A stretch of DNA of 64,000 nt. It comes from Phytophthora colocasiae. Taxonomy: Eukaryota > Oomycota > Peronosporomycetes > Peronosporales > Peronosporaceae. Positions within the stretch are counted from its first letter, which is position 1. Each line of letters starts with the position of its first letter. Positions 22,970 to 33,143 of the stretch are shown piece by piece. The notes below the pieces were generated by a model, which was not told where the DNA came from, did not search any database, and saw only the letters and a list, made by a program, of their open reading frames with translations. The position numbers and the translations under genes were made by a program. The stretch lies in NCBI GenBank assembly GCA_018806915.1, contig JAGKQI010000096.1, positions 1,116,001 to 1,180,000 on the forward strand, in the 5' to 3' direction.

Positions 22970-23305
22970 ACGTCACAGATCTGTGTATGACACATCGTGT
23001 TTCCCACACGTCACATATGTAGCCACTTGTTGGCAGTTAGCTCAGAGCCACACATTGCATTTAAACTAGGATTTAGTATGTTAGATACTAAATCCGTTAC
23101 ATTTAGGATTAGGGCAATAAAATCAATAAAAATCAGTTTGCGTTTTACATAATTAGTGTCAGTTCCTTTATAATAGGGACACTGATTGTGAGAGTCCCGT
23201 ATTTAGTGGACTACTTGGTTCTTGTATAGAACCGAAGGCTACTGCCTTGCAAGCAAGACTCTACGAGTCAACTAAACTTCCTCTGTGCTACGCAGCCCCG
23301 CTGCA
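22905..23305 (+). repeat. gypsy-2 3' LTR
   Basis: 401 bp, nearly identical to 15,511-15,922 and ending CCCCGCTGCA, followed at once by the GCCGT duplication at 23,306-23,310. It carries the same 11-bp hairpin and TATA-like word as the left LTR. Confidence 0.93.
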
Positions 23306-23310
23306 GCCGT

Positions 23311-23600
23311 ACCGCTCTAAATGAATGAATGCAACAACATCACCGGGGTGGACTTGCCATGGACCATAAGGAGAGGAAGGAACGAAGCGTGAGCATGACC
23401 CTACCCAAGCTGGAACCACCCGGGTCGTTGCAATTCTTGACGAGAAGAACGCTAGGGATGAGTACGAAATAGCAGTTGCAGAATGGGAAAAGCGATGTGA
23501 AGTCGAAAAGGAAGTGACACGAGTTTCACAGGCAGCATTGGAGAACTCACTTCGCGATACCGCAGAACTTCGTATTATTATCACTGAATTGAAGCGGTAG
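23311..23600 (+). pseudogene. 3' part of the coiled-coil coding relic split by gypsy-2
   Basis: After the target duplication a frame from ~23,390 reads D-P-T-Q-A-G-T-T-R-V-V-A-I-L, then A-V-A-E-W-E-K-R-C-E-V-E-K-E, and ends at a TAG at ~23,598. It is highly charged and helical, like the relic at 14,893-15,510, and the two would be contiguous without gypsy-2. Several stops lie between the junction and this frame. Confidence 0.4.
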
Positions 23601-23897
23601 TCATCCTCTCACGCATCGGCGAGTGAGGCAGATTGATTGGGTAGCAATGGTATACGCCATTCACCTTACGTATTGATATCTCTTTTAATTTTAATACCTT
23701 TCTATAAGATTACTAGTATCCCCAAACTGTTGCATCTAGAAGCGCATTCGCCAGAGGCCTCGATAGAGGGCTCACCCGCGGTACAGTTTTCCTAAAGGAC
23801 GGCTCTCCCGTCCAGGTATTTAGGAGGGTTAGGGTTTTCAGTCAACAGGTATTCTCCAGGTGTGTTGCCAGGGATTCTCCAGGTATCAAAATATGCA

Positions 23898-25269
23898 TAA
23901 AAGATATGGTAATTTACTTTTATCTGACGGAAACAGGTTTTTTCCAGGTTGTATACCTGGAATATTCATATGTGCATGGCGTCGACAAAAGCCAAAGTGA
24001 TGAGAAAGGAGGCCTGTCGACATCGAATTGGAGTGTGGTGGTGTGCTTTTATCCAATCAGGGCTCCGTTTTCTTTCCAGGTATTGCTACAGGTATTTAGC
24101 AGGAATTGTCCATGTAATTGAAGTGATTATCCACTACGCTAATCAACTCACCTACGTGTCTTCAGCGATCAAGCTAAAGATCGATCCTAGCATCTTCCAA
24201 CGGAGCGCAATCATGCCTTTAGATGTACAGTCGCCATGCACATTGGTTGTCACGCGACACCAAAACTGAAAGCACACGAAGACTCCACAGCTGTTCCCGT
24301 CTTTTTGGCGAGGAGTGTTCTCCGTTTTCAGCTCGTATCTACGCTGGACGTTATATTCTCCTTCACGACAAGAACTTGACTTGTCTCGGTCATGTAGACA
24401 TTGAGAGCAGCCTCAAAAAGTGTCCAGCTGCGTTGGCCTGCTGAAAAAGGAGGTACTGCCACCACCGCCTACCGACGGCTAGGAGTCTTCATCGTAGGAC
24501 TCCTAGCCGTCGGACTCCTCCTACCCAGCGTCTTCATCGTAGGACTCCTAGGAGGAGTCCGACGGCGAAAACGCTGAGGAGAGTGAGGAAGAAGACGCTG
24601 GAGAGGAGAGGCTTGAGGGAGAAGATGCTAGAGAAGAGGAACGTGACGATGGAGCCCGTATCAGCAGGAAACGAACGGCGTCTGACCTGGAAGAAGAGGC
24701 GGTGGTGGCAGTACCTCCTTTTTCAGCAGGCCAACGCAGCTGGACACTTTTTGAGGCTGCTCTCAATGTCTACATGACCGAGACAAGTCAAGTTCTTGTC
24801 GTGAAGGAGAATATAACGTCCAGCGTAGATACGAGCTGAAAACGGAGAACACTCCTCGCCAAAAAGACGGGAACAGCTGTAGAGTCTTCGTGTGCTTTCA
24901 GTTTTGGTGTCGCGTGACAACCAATGTGCATGGCGACTGTACATCTAAAGGCATGATTGCGCTCCGTTGGAAGATGCTAGGATCGATCTTTAGCTTGATC
25001 GCTGAAGACACGTAGGTGAGTTGATTAGCGTAGTGGATAATCACTTCAATTACATGGACAATTCCTGCTAAATACCTGTAGCAATACCTGGAAAGAAAAC
25101 GGAGCCCTGATTGGATAAAAGCACACCACCACACTCCAATTCGATGTCGACAGGCCTCCTTTCTCATCACTTTGGCTTTTGTCGACGCCATGCACATATG
25201 AATATTCCAGGTATACAACCTGGAAAAAACCTGTTTCCGTCAGATAAAAGTAAATTACCATATCTTTTA
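23898..25269. mobile_element. Foldback element with 572-bp inverted arms
   Basis: Left arm 23,898-24,469 and right arm 24,698-25,269 are almost perfect inverted copies (outer TAAAAGATATGG, inner ACCACCGCC), with a 228-bp centre. Flanks read ATGCA on the left and ACCCAATTA on the right. A related uninterrupted sequence at the other TIR reads ATGCTTAACCC, consistent with insertion at TA or TTAA. The centre has internal hairpins (two copies of TCTTCATCGTAGGACTCC and CCGTCGGACTCC/GGAGTCCGACGG). From the centre into the right arm a plus-strand frame (24,555-24,836) reads as acidic then S-W-T-L-F-E-A-A-L-N-V-Y-M, so a piece of a protein gene, possibly a transposase N-terminus, was captured. Confidence 0.85.
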
Positions 25270-25599
25270 ACCCAATTATCGCGGGAAATTGTTCTGTATT
25301 ATACAGATTAAGAGAATGACTTAGTTTAATTATTGCTGGACGATCGCAACAATTTATCTGTTAGAAGCCCTTCCAGTGCTAGACACTGCGAAGTGTCGCA
25401 AAAATGCTGCGTGTGTGAACAAGGCAGTGACAAATGTATCCGTCACATGGAAAATATGACGATTGCAATTGGGCAGATTAGCATATGGTATGATGGGCAA
25501 CACTCTTTATTTTAATCTCCTTCCTAACACGTTCGATTGTCTCCAAACAGGCCGCGTCGCTTTAGTGGTGGTGGGCGCTTTGCCACTTTTCAGGCTTGA

Positions 25600-25670
25600 C
25601 CAAACTTTTCGACCAGTTCTAGACTTAGAGAGAAGTAGTAGGATGGAACTGGTCGAAAAGTTGGTGAGAT
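25600..25670. repeat. Imperfect hairpin in element A
   Basis: ACTTTTCGACCAGTTC at ~25,607 is repeated in inverted form as GAACTGGTCGAAAAGT at ~25,646 with a spacer of about 25 bases. Non-coding; role unknown. Confidence 0.5.
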
Positions 25671-25833
25671 CAAAGGAGGTTTGTTCAGCACTGTATTTAC
25701 TTACTCACTGCATTCTGCGTCACTAACCTCTGTCCGCTTGCGTTTCCGCAGGCGAATCCTTCCCCGTAGGTGCGCAGGAATCGCGGCCCCACTACCCCAT
25801 GCACCGTGCCATATTTGGCTGCAAGTCAACGTG

Positions 25834-27179
25834 TTACCTGCTTCTGGGCGCCGAACCGTATTTCACAAAGGAATGTACCCTTGGAGAGCCTCGGTACACT
25901 CCCGGCACTAGAATCTGGTCTCGAAGCTCTTCACTTTGGGTGGGCCATTGACAAGTGCCATGTCCACAAACGCAAAAAATAGTTGTCGGTTGTATTTCTT
26001 GAATGCAACGCAGCGCTGGATAGAATACCGTTGGAGACGGATTTGGTCGTGTGTATCTACAGCACCCATGCCAGAATGGTAGTCTGCGATCAACTGCGGG
26101 CAAGGGACCTGCGTGAGAGCTCCTGTCTTTTTGTCTTTTCTCGTCACGCAAGTCTGTGGAGCATCCTGTCGAAATTAGATGCACGGGACTTGAGTCCATC
26201 CAGGCTGTGGCTACAAGTGCTGGATACTGTCTACCATACTTTGTCCAACTTCAAATCAGCTACACGCATAAGAATACAGAATATGTTAGAGCATGGCTAA
26301 ACGTATTCTGTAGAAGACAGATTTACCGCAATGGTTTTGATCAAAGATTTCCCACTCGAGCCCTCTCATTTCATCATCATCTTGCTGGAAATTCTCGCCT
26401 TCATCTTCATACTCTGAATCGGATTCTACATCGTCCACGAATTCCTCAAGCTCGGGATCGATATCGTTGAATGCAGAGTCTCCCTCTTCCGACTCATCAC
26501 TGACTGAGAAGCTATCAGGCACAACGTTGACGTCATCCGGTGCAAGAGTAGGGAACGGGTTCTCAGCACGCATTGCATCCATGAAGTTGTCACGATCAAA
26601 TGCATCCAAATCGTCTGGTTCGTCACCCGTCTTGGCCTCGTCGCTAGCATCGTTCCCGGAATCGGAATCCACCGAAGCAATATCAACGCCGCGTTGTTCT
26701 GTATCCACCCGATCACCGCCGTCAGACACACCACCTTGTTCTGTATCCACCCGATCACCGCAAACAGACCCAGCAACTTGTCCCGTACTTGCCTCATGTC
26801 CGGCTCGGGGAGTTGGTATTTGCAGCTGCACCGTCGCGTACGCCGCTAGTTTCCCCGTTGGCGGCTGTCCAACTCGTAATGTTAGCTCAGAGGAGGTCGG
26901 TGGCACTATACCCGAACAACTGGCCTACTGCCATAGACGTTTTGCTCCTAGAAGTAGTGAATATTAGTACCAGCAATGCCTTATCTGCATACCAAGCATC
27001 TTACCGACAAAGTAGTCTACATTGGCCCGATCCTTGCGAAGCCTCCCCTTCACGCCAGGCTTCACATACGTGTAGCCAACATTCAGCCCTGTGGGCTGTC
27101 TTGCCTTCCAGTCGTCCTTCACCAGGCGACTCCACAGCTTCTTGAACCTTTTCGCGTCTACGTAGTCCAGCGCATCCAT
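25834..27179 (-). pseudogene. piggyBac-type transposase relic, catalytic centre deleted
   Basis: N-terminal piece from the ATG at 27,179 (M-D-A-L-D-Y-V-D-A-K-R-F). Same-frame piece 26,906-26,286: acidic region with D-P-E-L-E-E-F-V-D-D and D-E-M-R-G-L-E-W. Same-frame C-terminal piece 26,147-25,908: I-A-D-Y-H-S-G-M-G-A-V-D-T-H-D-Q and Y-N-R-Q-L-F-F-A-F-V-D-M-A, the G-V-D-x-x-D-Q and following helix typical of the piggyBac DDE domain end. A frameshift then leads to P-R-V-H-S-F-V-K-Y ending at 25,834. Stops at ~26,964 and ~26,286 and loss of roughly the central catalytic part make it non-functional. It is the only coding trace of the transposase that would have moved element A. Confidence 0.75.
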
Positions 27180-27515
27180 CGTCTCGAAAATAAGTGGCAG
27201 TTGCGGACAGGGGGGAGGGGGGAGAGAAACTAGTTCGTAACTGTATTTTCAAACCTCTTTGCCGTTTATATTGTATTTTCTATGGTTGTCTGAAAATACT
27301 CGTCTATCTCACCAGCACCGATCCCAATGATACCGACTTCCCTATGTCTAAGGCGCACCCCATTCTCAGGTGATGAGCAGGTCACCAGAACGTTGATCTT
27401 CGGGGATGGACGGTCAGAGGAGTGACACTCACAAAGTTGGTGAGACTGGAAGATTCATTCATTACAGTCCTCCTTGCAAATGACTAGATCGGAGTCGATA
27501 TCGATCGTCTAGCAC

Positions 27516-27616
27516 ATGCAAATCTGCCAACTCGGCGATTACCGAGTTGGCGCTTAAGTCTTGAACATGCAAATCTGCCAGCTCAGGGATTACCAAGTTG
27601 GCGGTTAAGTCTTGAA
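27516..27616. repeat. Two-copy tandem repeat, ~50-bp unit
   Basis: Two adjacent units starting GCAAATCTGCCAACTCGG and GCAAATCTGCCAGCTCAG and ending TTAAGTCTTGAA. On the minus strand they translate to two similar 17-residue units (D-L-T-A-N-L-V-I-P-E-L-A-D-L-H-V and D-L-S-A-N-S-V-I-A-E-L-A-D-L-H-V) within a 61-codon ORF. Each unit contains a short hairpin (CCAACTCGG/CCGAGTTGG). Confidence 0.6.
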
Positions 27617-27689
27617 GTGCTGCGGGGACTTCTGCGTGCTCGGACATCAGAATCTTGAATGGCCCGACTGCGACACAGTCTATGCAAAA

Positions 27690-27956
27690 AGTTCAAGGAC
27701 GCCTTTGACATAGGGGCCAATTCGTAGTGCTGTGATTGGCTGAAAACCTGTGACGCCTATAAGCCCTGACGCCTTAGACATAGGGAAGTCGGTAACCCCC
27801 CCCCCCACCCCCACCCATACAAAATCACATATGCGGGGAATTCTTGTCAACCTTCCCGCGTGTAAGCTTGAATATATACACCTGCAATATCGCTTAATCT
27901 GTCGAATACAGAATTCCGCGTTAATTGGGTTAAGCATATTTTGATACTAGAATACC
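27690..27956. other. Right inner part of element A with C-rich tract
   Basis: Non-coding. Contains two similar copies of GACGCC...GACATAGGG (~27,702 and ~27,769) and an 11-C run at ~27,799. The last ~50 bases (27,905-27,956) belong to the split right TIR of element A. Confidence 0.4.
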
Positions 27957-28212
27957 CACACCCTGAACAAACCAAACCAAACCAAACCTGGGCCTTTTCG
28001 AACCAAACCAAAATTACGCGCAAACCTGGTTTGAAAGCGTTTCGTGGTTTGAAATCGTTTCCTTTTGAAACTCCAAACCAAGAGGGCGTTTTCAACAAAC
28101 CATCGGGTGGTTTGAGCCAGGAAGGAGGATCTCACGAGGACTGCGGATATTACAGAGAGTTGTTAATCACTGCGGGACTGCTTCGCTTGTCTAAAACCAG
28201 CCACTTTTCGTC

Positions 28213-30006
28213 TTGTTTCAGATGAATTTTATTATGCCGTCGACAGCCATTGTAGTGCATGGAGACGTGGAAGGAGAGACTTTGCCAGAGAGGACGGACG
28301 CTGTTAGCGGGAGCTACCGCGAAGGCCCTGGCATTCTATCAAGTCATTTTCAGCGATCGCAACAGATTTTACTTCATGAAGACGTCGTGATCAGCAGTCC
28401 GAACTTTGCAGCTGAAGTGAACAAGGCTATACAGGATTCCCAAGTACGTAGCGAGGAGAAAATGATCGAGATCGTCAAATATACCCACGACCATGTCGTT
28501 CATGCTGCTACCGACACGGAAAATCGTCTCAGCCGCCATATTCGTGAGTACCTCGATGATACTCACAAGTACTATGAAGCCTCTGTAAAACAACAGAGTG
28601 CTGTTCTCGCTACCGAGATCGATAGGCGCTTGAAGGATCTCGAAAAAGGTGTTCAGGAACAATCCGCTGCTAATATCGCTGCAGCAATTGGATCGGTCGC
28701 TCATAAATTGGAATACAAAGTCAACGGTGCTTTGTCAACAATGGAAACAGCAATCAATTCAAATGACACAGCACATTCGTCAGCATGTGAGCAAAGATTG
28801 CTTTCAGCACTAAGAAAGGTCCAAGACGACTTTGAATCTGCGGTAGATCTTCAATCGAATTGGATTGAGAAGCGCCTCAATGCGAAGCTGGAAGCAGCAA
28901 AACGAGCCGCCGCGAATAAGGCACAAAATGGTCAACAAACTTTGGAGATTCGGCTTGGAGAACAGGAAAAAAGGATCAGCTCCCAAATTGTGAATTTAGT
29001 CAAAGATAATGAAGATACCATTCAACAAAAGCTGCAGAAAAAATTGGACAACGCAATGAAGACTTTTCGAGAACGGACGCAGAATGAATTTGACAAAAAA
29101 CTAAAGCAGACAACGATCAAAATGACGCGCACTCAGCAAGAACTTCACGACCAGTTAAAGACTACCATGGCCTCCAATAATTCGTCGTTAGAAGCAAAGT
29201 TCGAGTCCCGTCTCACGGCAACGCAAGCGGCTACTGCCAATCAGATTAAGCGACTTGAACAGGAAATACGAGATCTCAAACAAGTCAACGAAGAAAAAAA
29301 CAGTCACCTTAGCTTGAAGAATTTATTGGGAAATCATTTTCAGCCAAACACATCTGAGCAGCAAGACACTACTGTAGGAGGACAGCCAATGTTCCTCACC
29401 GACAATCACACTGATTTATCAGTTGTCGCTACTCATTCGACCTCGGAAGGCCATGCGCATCCTATCACAGTGCTGAAAATCCATACCGACGATCAAAGCA
29501 TGGCCAGCGAGACGAAACCACACGAAGAAAACACGATTACATCAAAGGAATTTGAGGAGAGATCATCAGTGTTGGCGACACTTGCACAACTAAACAGCGG
29601 TATAGCGGAGATTCTTGCGGCGTCAAAACCTGCCCACAAAATGGCACCGCAATTTGTCGACGCCAATGTCCAGGTGCTTTCCGAAGATCTGGAATCCGTC
29701 CTGAAGTGCTTGACTCGAACACAGTACGAAGTCTTCACCTGCAAACTGGAACACCATAACGGAACCGCCGGGGTATTTGCTGTTTGCACCACCGGATTGG
29801 AGCAGCTTCACCTTAAACCAGCATCCACTAAACACCAAAAACAAATTCAACGTAGGCAAACGTTGACCGCAGAGCCTGCTAACCAACATAACGATGCGTT
29901 GGTTCGAGCCCGAGCGGCAGCCACCAAGAAAGTTAAACAACGAGCACTACTACGAGAACGCGAATTACGTACCAGCAAAACAGCAGCTCATCCACGTATC
30001 AAATGA
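28213..30006 (+). CDS. Intact coiled-coil protein inside hAT-1, unknown function
   Basis: 597 codons without a stop from the TTG/ATG region at 28,213 (first ATG at 28,222, then an ATG at 28,234), ending at TGA 30,004-30,006. TTTCAG directly precedes the ATG, so a 5' intron is possible. Residues ~60-370 are a long coiled coil: repeated E/K/Q with hydrophobic heptads (K-A-I-Q-D-S-Q-V-R-S-E-E-K, L-E-I-R-L-G-E-Q-E-K-R-I, L-Q-K-K-L-D-N-A-M-K-T-F). The C-terminal third is polar with K/R-rich end. No transposase motif, zinc finger or enzyme signature is seen. It lies between the hAT ends on the strand opposite to the transposase, with only ~125 bases between their 3' ends. Either a captured host gene or a second native ORF of this hAT group. 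Its open frame contrasts with the broken transposase. Confidence 0.75.
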   Translation: MFQMNFIMPSTAIVVHGDVEGETLPERTDAVSGSYREGPGILSSHFQRSQQILLHEDVVISSPNFAAEVNKAIQDSQVRSEEKMIEIVKYTHDHVVHAATDTENRLSRHIREYLDDTHKYYEASVKQQSAVLATEIDRRLKDLEKGVQEQSAANIAAAIGSVAHKLEYKVNGALSTMETAINSNDTAHSSACEQRLLSALRKVQDDFESAVDLQSNWIEKRLNAKLEAAKRAAANKAQNGQQTLEIRLGEQEKRISSQIVNLVKDNEDTIQQKLQKKLDNAMKTFRERTQNEFDKKLKQTTIKMTRTQQELHDQLKTTMASNNSSLEAKFESRLTATQAATANQIKRLEQEIRDLKQVNEEKNSHLSLKNLLGNHFQPNTSEQQDTTVGGQPMFLTDNHTDLSVVATHSTSEGHAHPITVLKIHTDDQSMASETKPHEENTITSKEFEERSSVLATLAQLNSGIAEILAASKPAHKMAPQFVDANVQVLSEDLESVLKCLTRTQYEVFTCKLEHHNGTAGVFAVCTTGLEQLHLKPASTKHQKQIQRRQTLTAEPANQHNDALVRARAAATKKVKQRALLRERELRTSKTAAHPRIK

Positions 30007-30130
30007 AGGTAGGCTTGATAACTTCCTCTCTTACTTGATCGACGTCAGCATTTATTCACATCTAAGATGGCCGCCACCTCAGGATGATCACACACATAAC
30101 GTGAAGCAATGTAATGTATATTTTGACGAA

Positions 30131-32599
30131 TTAATCGCTATCAAATGTGCATGAAGCCATTTCACGTTCCCACGCAGCAGAGAATGGCGTGTCAATTTGC
30201 TGGCTGCTGAGGGCTACTAATACGTTGGCTGGAGTTGCTTCCTCAACCTCTGCATCTGAGAGTTTCTTACAGCTGGCAACATCAACGAACCTTCGGTTCC
30301 TGTTGAGAAATGAGCACATGTCGATATTGTGTTTGGCGATACTTGTTCGGTGAGTAGTCACAAGCATTCCAGTAATCCCGAAGTCTCTTTCAATTTGTGC
30401 CGCAGATGCTGGAACTGCGAAGAGGACACGTGCAGCGATTGGCAAAAGGCGGTAGTTGTTCTCGTCATGCTGCCGTTTCCAATAAGCTAGGATGGATTCA
30501 GGTTGGGCGTTAACTACACGAAGTCTGCTTGGATCGGTTAGCCATCTATCGATCTCTTCGTCGACTCGAACTTCATGCACGTCGTGGTGCACGACATTCA
30601 CAACCTCCTCCTCAGTAAATTCAAGAAGCTCTTCGGAGAACACTGTTTGTGGCTGCAGGCTTGGTAATTCCAGCATGGCTACCGTAGAGGCGCCTAACCG
30701 TGGTTGAGTATGAGTCGTATTCTGAGAGGCTGTGGCTGTAGCATTTTGCTTTGAAATTTGAAGCATCAGAGTTCGCAGACGATTCATCACAGCCTCTTTC
30801 ACGGACGTCACATTTCGGGATATGATTCGTTCATCAAGTCGAAGGTAGGGGTGTTCGGGATCGATAACAAGTTGCTCATTACAAAGCCGCACGATCTTTG
30901 ACAGATTAATGTCTTGATTCTTGGATGATGGATGCAGCAACATTTGCATCTCCGGAATATATGATACCTGTCGAAACCGCGACTAATCCGTGTATCGAGC
31001 AAAAAAGTTCTTGTGGAATGCCTTGGCTAGCAGTGCACGAGTATTTCTCGCAAGGCGCGTTAGGTGTTGCACTTCGTACTACAACGGCGGATCGGAAGCC
31101 GGTTGAATTCTATCCTTGATAGGCTCCATCTCGTTCAAAATCGTAGTTCGAAGTCGGAAAATCGATAGGAGCACATCCACTTGGTTCGCATCTTCTTTCT
31201 GACTCTTGGCATTAAGAGCAGCAATCGGTTTGAGCAATCCATAAAGCTGGAGGAGAGATTCTCTGTCATCGGCAAGTGGGAATCCCTCTGGTACAGGTTT
31301 CCGATCACGTATGGCCTTGTTAGTTCGCTCCTGAAACCAGTCTTCAAGCTGATCCCATTTCCCTAGCAAGCGCCTAATTACCTTCTCCAATCCAACGAAA
31401 CGATGGTCTTTATGCTCAACCAGCTGACGTGAAGCACCATTGTTCGCCATTTCACACAGCTCAGCAAAGAGGCTTCCCATGCTCGAATTTGAACGTATGG
31501 CAAAGGTTGTACTGTTAATACGCGTAATTAAATCCGTCATCTCAATGTTCTTTGAGTTTTTTCGCTGCGGTACAATTCCAAATGCCATTTTCGTAGCTGC
31601 GTTCGTAAGATGCGGCATACACCACTCCCATTGAAGTCCAAGACCTGTCTTCATCATCCACTTGACGTCTGGGCCTGCGTCGCTGGTGGACCCGTACACA
31701 TCCTTAACAGCCAACCTAAAGTCCTTAAGCAGCTCGAGAATCCACCTCTTGAACGGTTCGCGGTTTCCTTCACTCCTCTCACCATACATAGGCTCGTAGT
31801 GGCGAGTTCCCAAAAGGATGGACTGGAATTTCCACTCGTGGTCAACAAAGTAGAGTCGAAGACCAAGATATTTTGTGGCTTTCTGAGTCTTCGATGACAA
31901 CATATCACAAACCACTGTGAACATTGGTACCCCTACGACTCTGCTACGGTCAATATAGTCACAGGCGGTTGATCTGGCACTTGAGTACAACTCCGCAATC
32001 GAACGCGCTATAGTCTGATTGTTGACAGTGACACGAAACTCATCACTGAGCGTAAAGTCCGCAATAAGTTCTGACTCATCGTACTCTCCAATTCGGAAAG
32101 GAAGATTGTTGTTTACAACGCGCACAGTTTCAAGGAGCAAATTAATTCGTCGGCTGTCATCTCCAGTTACAACAGCACTTCGAAGTCGATCAAGTTGCTC
32201 GGCACGACTTCTTTTTCGGCTAGTCTCGACTGTAACTTTTGTTGCTACAAGCAAATGCTCTTCACTCAAGTGCTTCGTGGCCTTTGAAGTGTTGCCATAT
32301 AACTGGATAATCTTGTTCTAAACGCGACAGTCATGGCTACCTAGACAAATCCACCCAACGTATTCCTTGTCATCCAGTTGGGCGGAAACACGAACACCCC
32401 AGTCAAGAATAATGGAGCGTTCCCCTCTGCGCTTGGGAACCACAGTGAAGCCGCTGAGCGGCACGTAATCTCGAATAGCCTGTGTCACGTGAGGAGGCAC
32501 AGGAACCACAACCCCCGAACTCACATTATTTGCTGCCATTGCTCCAGCTACAAGTCCTGCTACAGGGAGTCTCCTATATCTATGTCGAATTTGAATCAC
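30131..32599 (-). pseudogene. hAT-1 transposase with three in-frame stops
   Basis: A single minus-strand frame from 32,599 to 30,131. N-terminal part 32,599-32,318 has W-I-C-L-G-S-H-D-C, and after a TAG (32,318-32,320) the frame goes on to K-H-L-S-E-E-H, together a BED-type DNA-binding finger. 32,269-31,079: transposase body with F-T-V-V-C-D-M and later W-E-W-C-M-P-H-L-T-N, fitting the hAT RNase-H-fold core. Stops occur at ~31,079 and ~30,975. 30,949-30,131 carries the hAT C-terminal dimerisation domain (I-L-A-Y-W-K-R-Q, R-V-L-F-A-V-P-A-S-A-A-Q-I-E-R-D-F). No frameshift is needed, only the three stops. Would have bound the AAACCA-rich ends of hAT-1. Confidence 0.88.
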
Positions 32600-33123
32600 C
32601 AGTTCCGATGTACTTCTTGGTAAAACGTCCCTCTACACCTTCTACCTAAGGTGCCGCCTGTGCCTTGGATCAGCGTGATGTAAGAGGCCGTTGAGACCAC
32701 AGGTCGTATTCACTTGAAACAACTTAGTAACTCTTCTAACACGAAGTGCTACGATCTGAGACCGGAGGGGCAGGTAGGAAATCCCCCAATGACTTCTTGC
32801 AAGGCAAAGCAGCTACGGATACAGCATATCTTCAAAAGGTGCGGCTATTCAGGAAAGGTTGCGATCTTCCTTTGTAACCAATTCCAGCCAAGGATTTCCA
32901 AACCAGTAACCATGCGAAACTGTGAACCGATGCTATGGTTTGAAAAATGAGGATATCTTACGACAAACCAGCGTCGCCAGTAATTTTGGTTCGGAAATCT
33001 ATTTATTTTTCAAGCAAACCAATTTCATGCCCGTTTCGTGGTTTGGTTTGTTCAAGGTGTGAGAATACCTGTTGACTGTAAACCCTAATCCTCCTAAATA
33101 CCTGGAAGAGCCGTCCAAAAATA

Positions 33124-33143
33124 CCCGCACTGTGCAGTGCGGG
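33124..33143. repeat. Palindrome CCCGCACTGTGCAGTGCGGG
   Basis: 20-bp near-perfect palindrome at the right terminus of element A. Related CCCGCAC/GTGCGGG ends occur at 34,566-34,585 and, shortened, at 23,775. It therefore seems to be the end motif of the TIR family, shared between element A and the next unit. Confidence 0.75.

Larger units (their letters stand above)
15511..23305 (+). mobile_element. Complete Ty3/gypsy chromovirus-like retrotransposon (gypsy-2)
   Basis: 7795-bp element with two matching LTRs, gag, pol with C-terminal chromodomain, polypurine tract and a 5-bp target-site duplication GCCGT (15,506-15,510 and 23,306-23,310). LTRs differ at about four positions plus an 11-base insertion in the left LTR, so insertion is fairly recent. 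Pol nevertheless carries two frameshifts and one stop, so this copy is not autonomous. An antisense gene overlaps the pol 3' end and extends towards the right LTR. Confidence 0.95.
27957..33061. mobile_element. hAT transposon (hAT-1) with 8-bp target duplication
   Basis: 5105-bp element. Left end CACACCCTGAACAAACCAAA and right end (reverse complement) CACACCTTGAACAAACCAAA form the TIRs. AGAATACC is present just outside both ends (27,949-27,956 and 33,062-33,069), an exact 8-bp duplication as hAT insertions make. Many AAACCA/TGGTTT words follow each end (about 27,960-28,120 and 32,870-33,060), resembling subterminal transposase-binding repeats. Inside are a plus-strand coiled-coil ORF and a convergent minus-strand hAT transposase with stops. 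Confidence 0.93.
23775..33143. mobile_element. TIR DNA transposon with piggyBac relics (element A), carrying two nested insertions
   Basis: The segments 23,797-23,898 plus 25,270-25,312 and, in reverse complement, 33,062-33,116 plus ~27,905-27,948 match each other as terminal inverted repeats about 150 bp long. Shared words are GGACGGCTCT, AGGTATTTAGGAGG, AGTCAACAGGTATTCT, TATCAAAATATGC, ACCCAATTA and ACAGATTAAG. The outer ends begin CCCGC. The left TIR is split by a foldback element and the right TIR by a hAT. Between them lie relics of a piggyBac-type transposase. TTAA target duplications typical of piggyBac were not found at the outer ends, so the family assignment rests on the transposase only. 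Confidence 0.7.

Noticed and set aside
27957..28120. AAACC runs as telomere-like repeats
   Set aside because: Irregular spacing and presence at both ends of hAT-1 in inverted orientation fit subterminal repeats.
23775..33143. TTAA target duplication proving element A is piggyBac
   Set aside because: Flanks read CTCA and TAAT, not TTAA, so the ends do not confirm the family.
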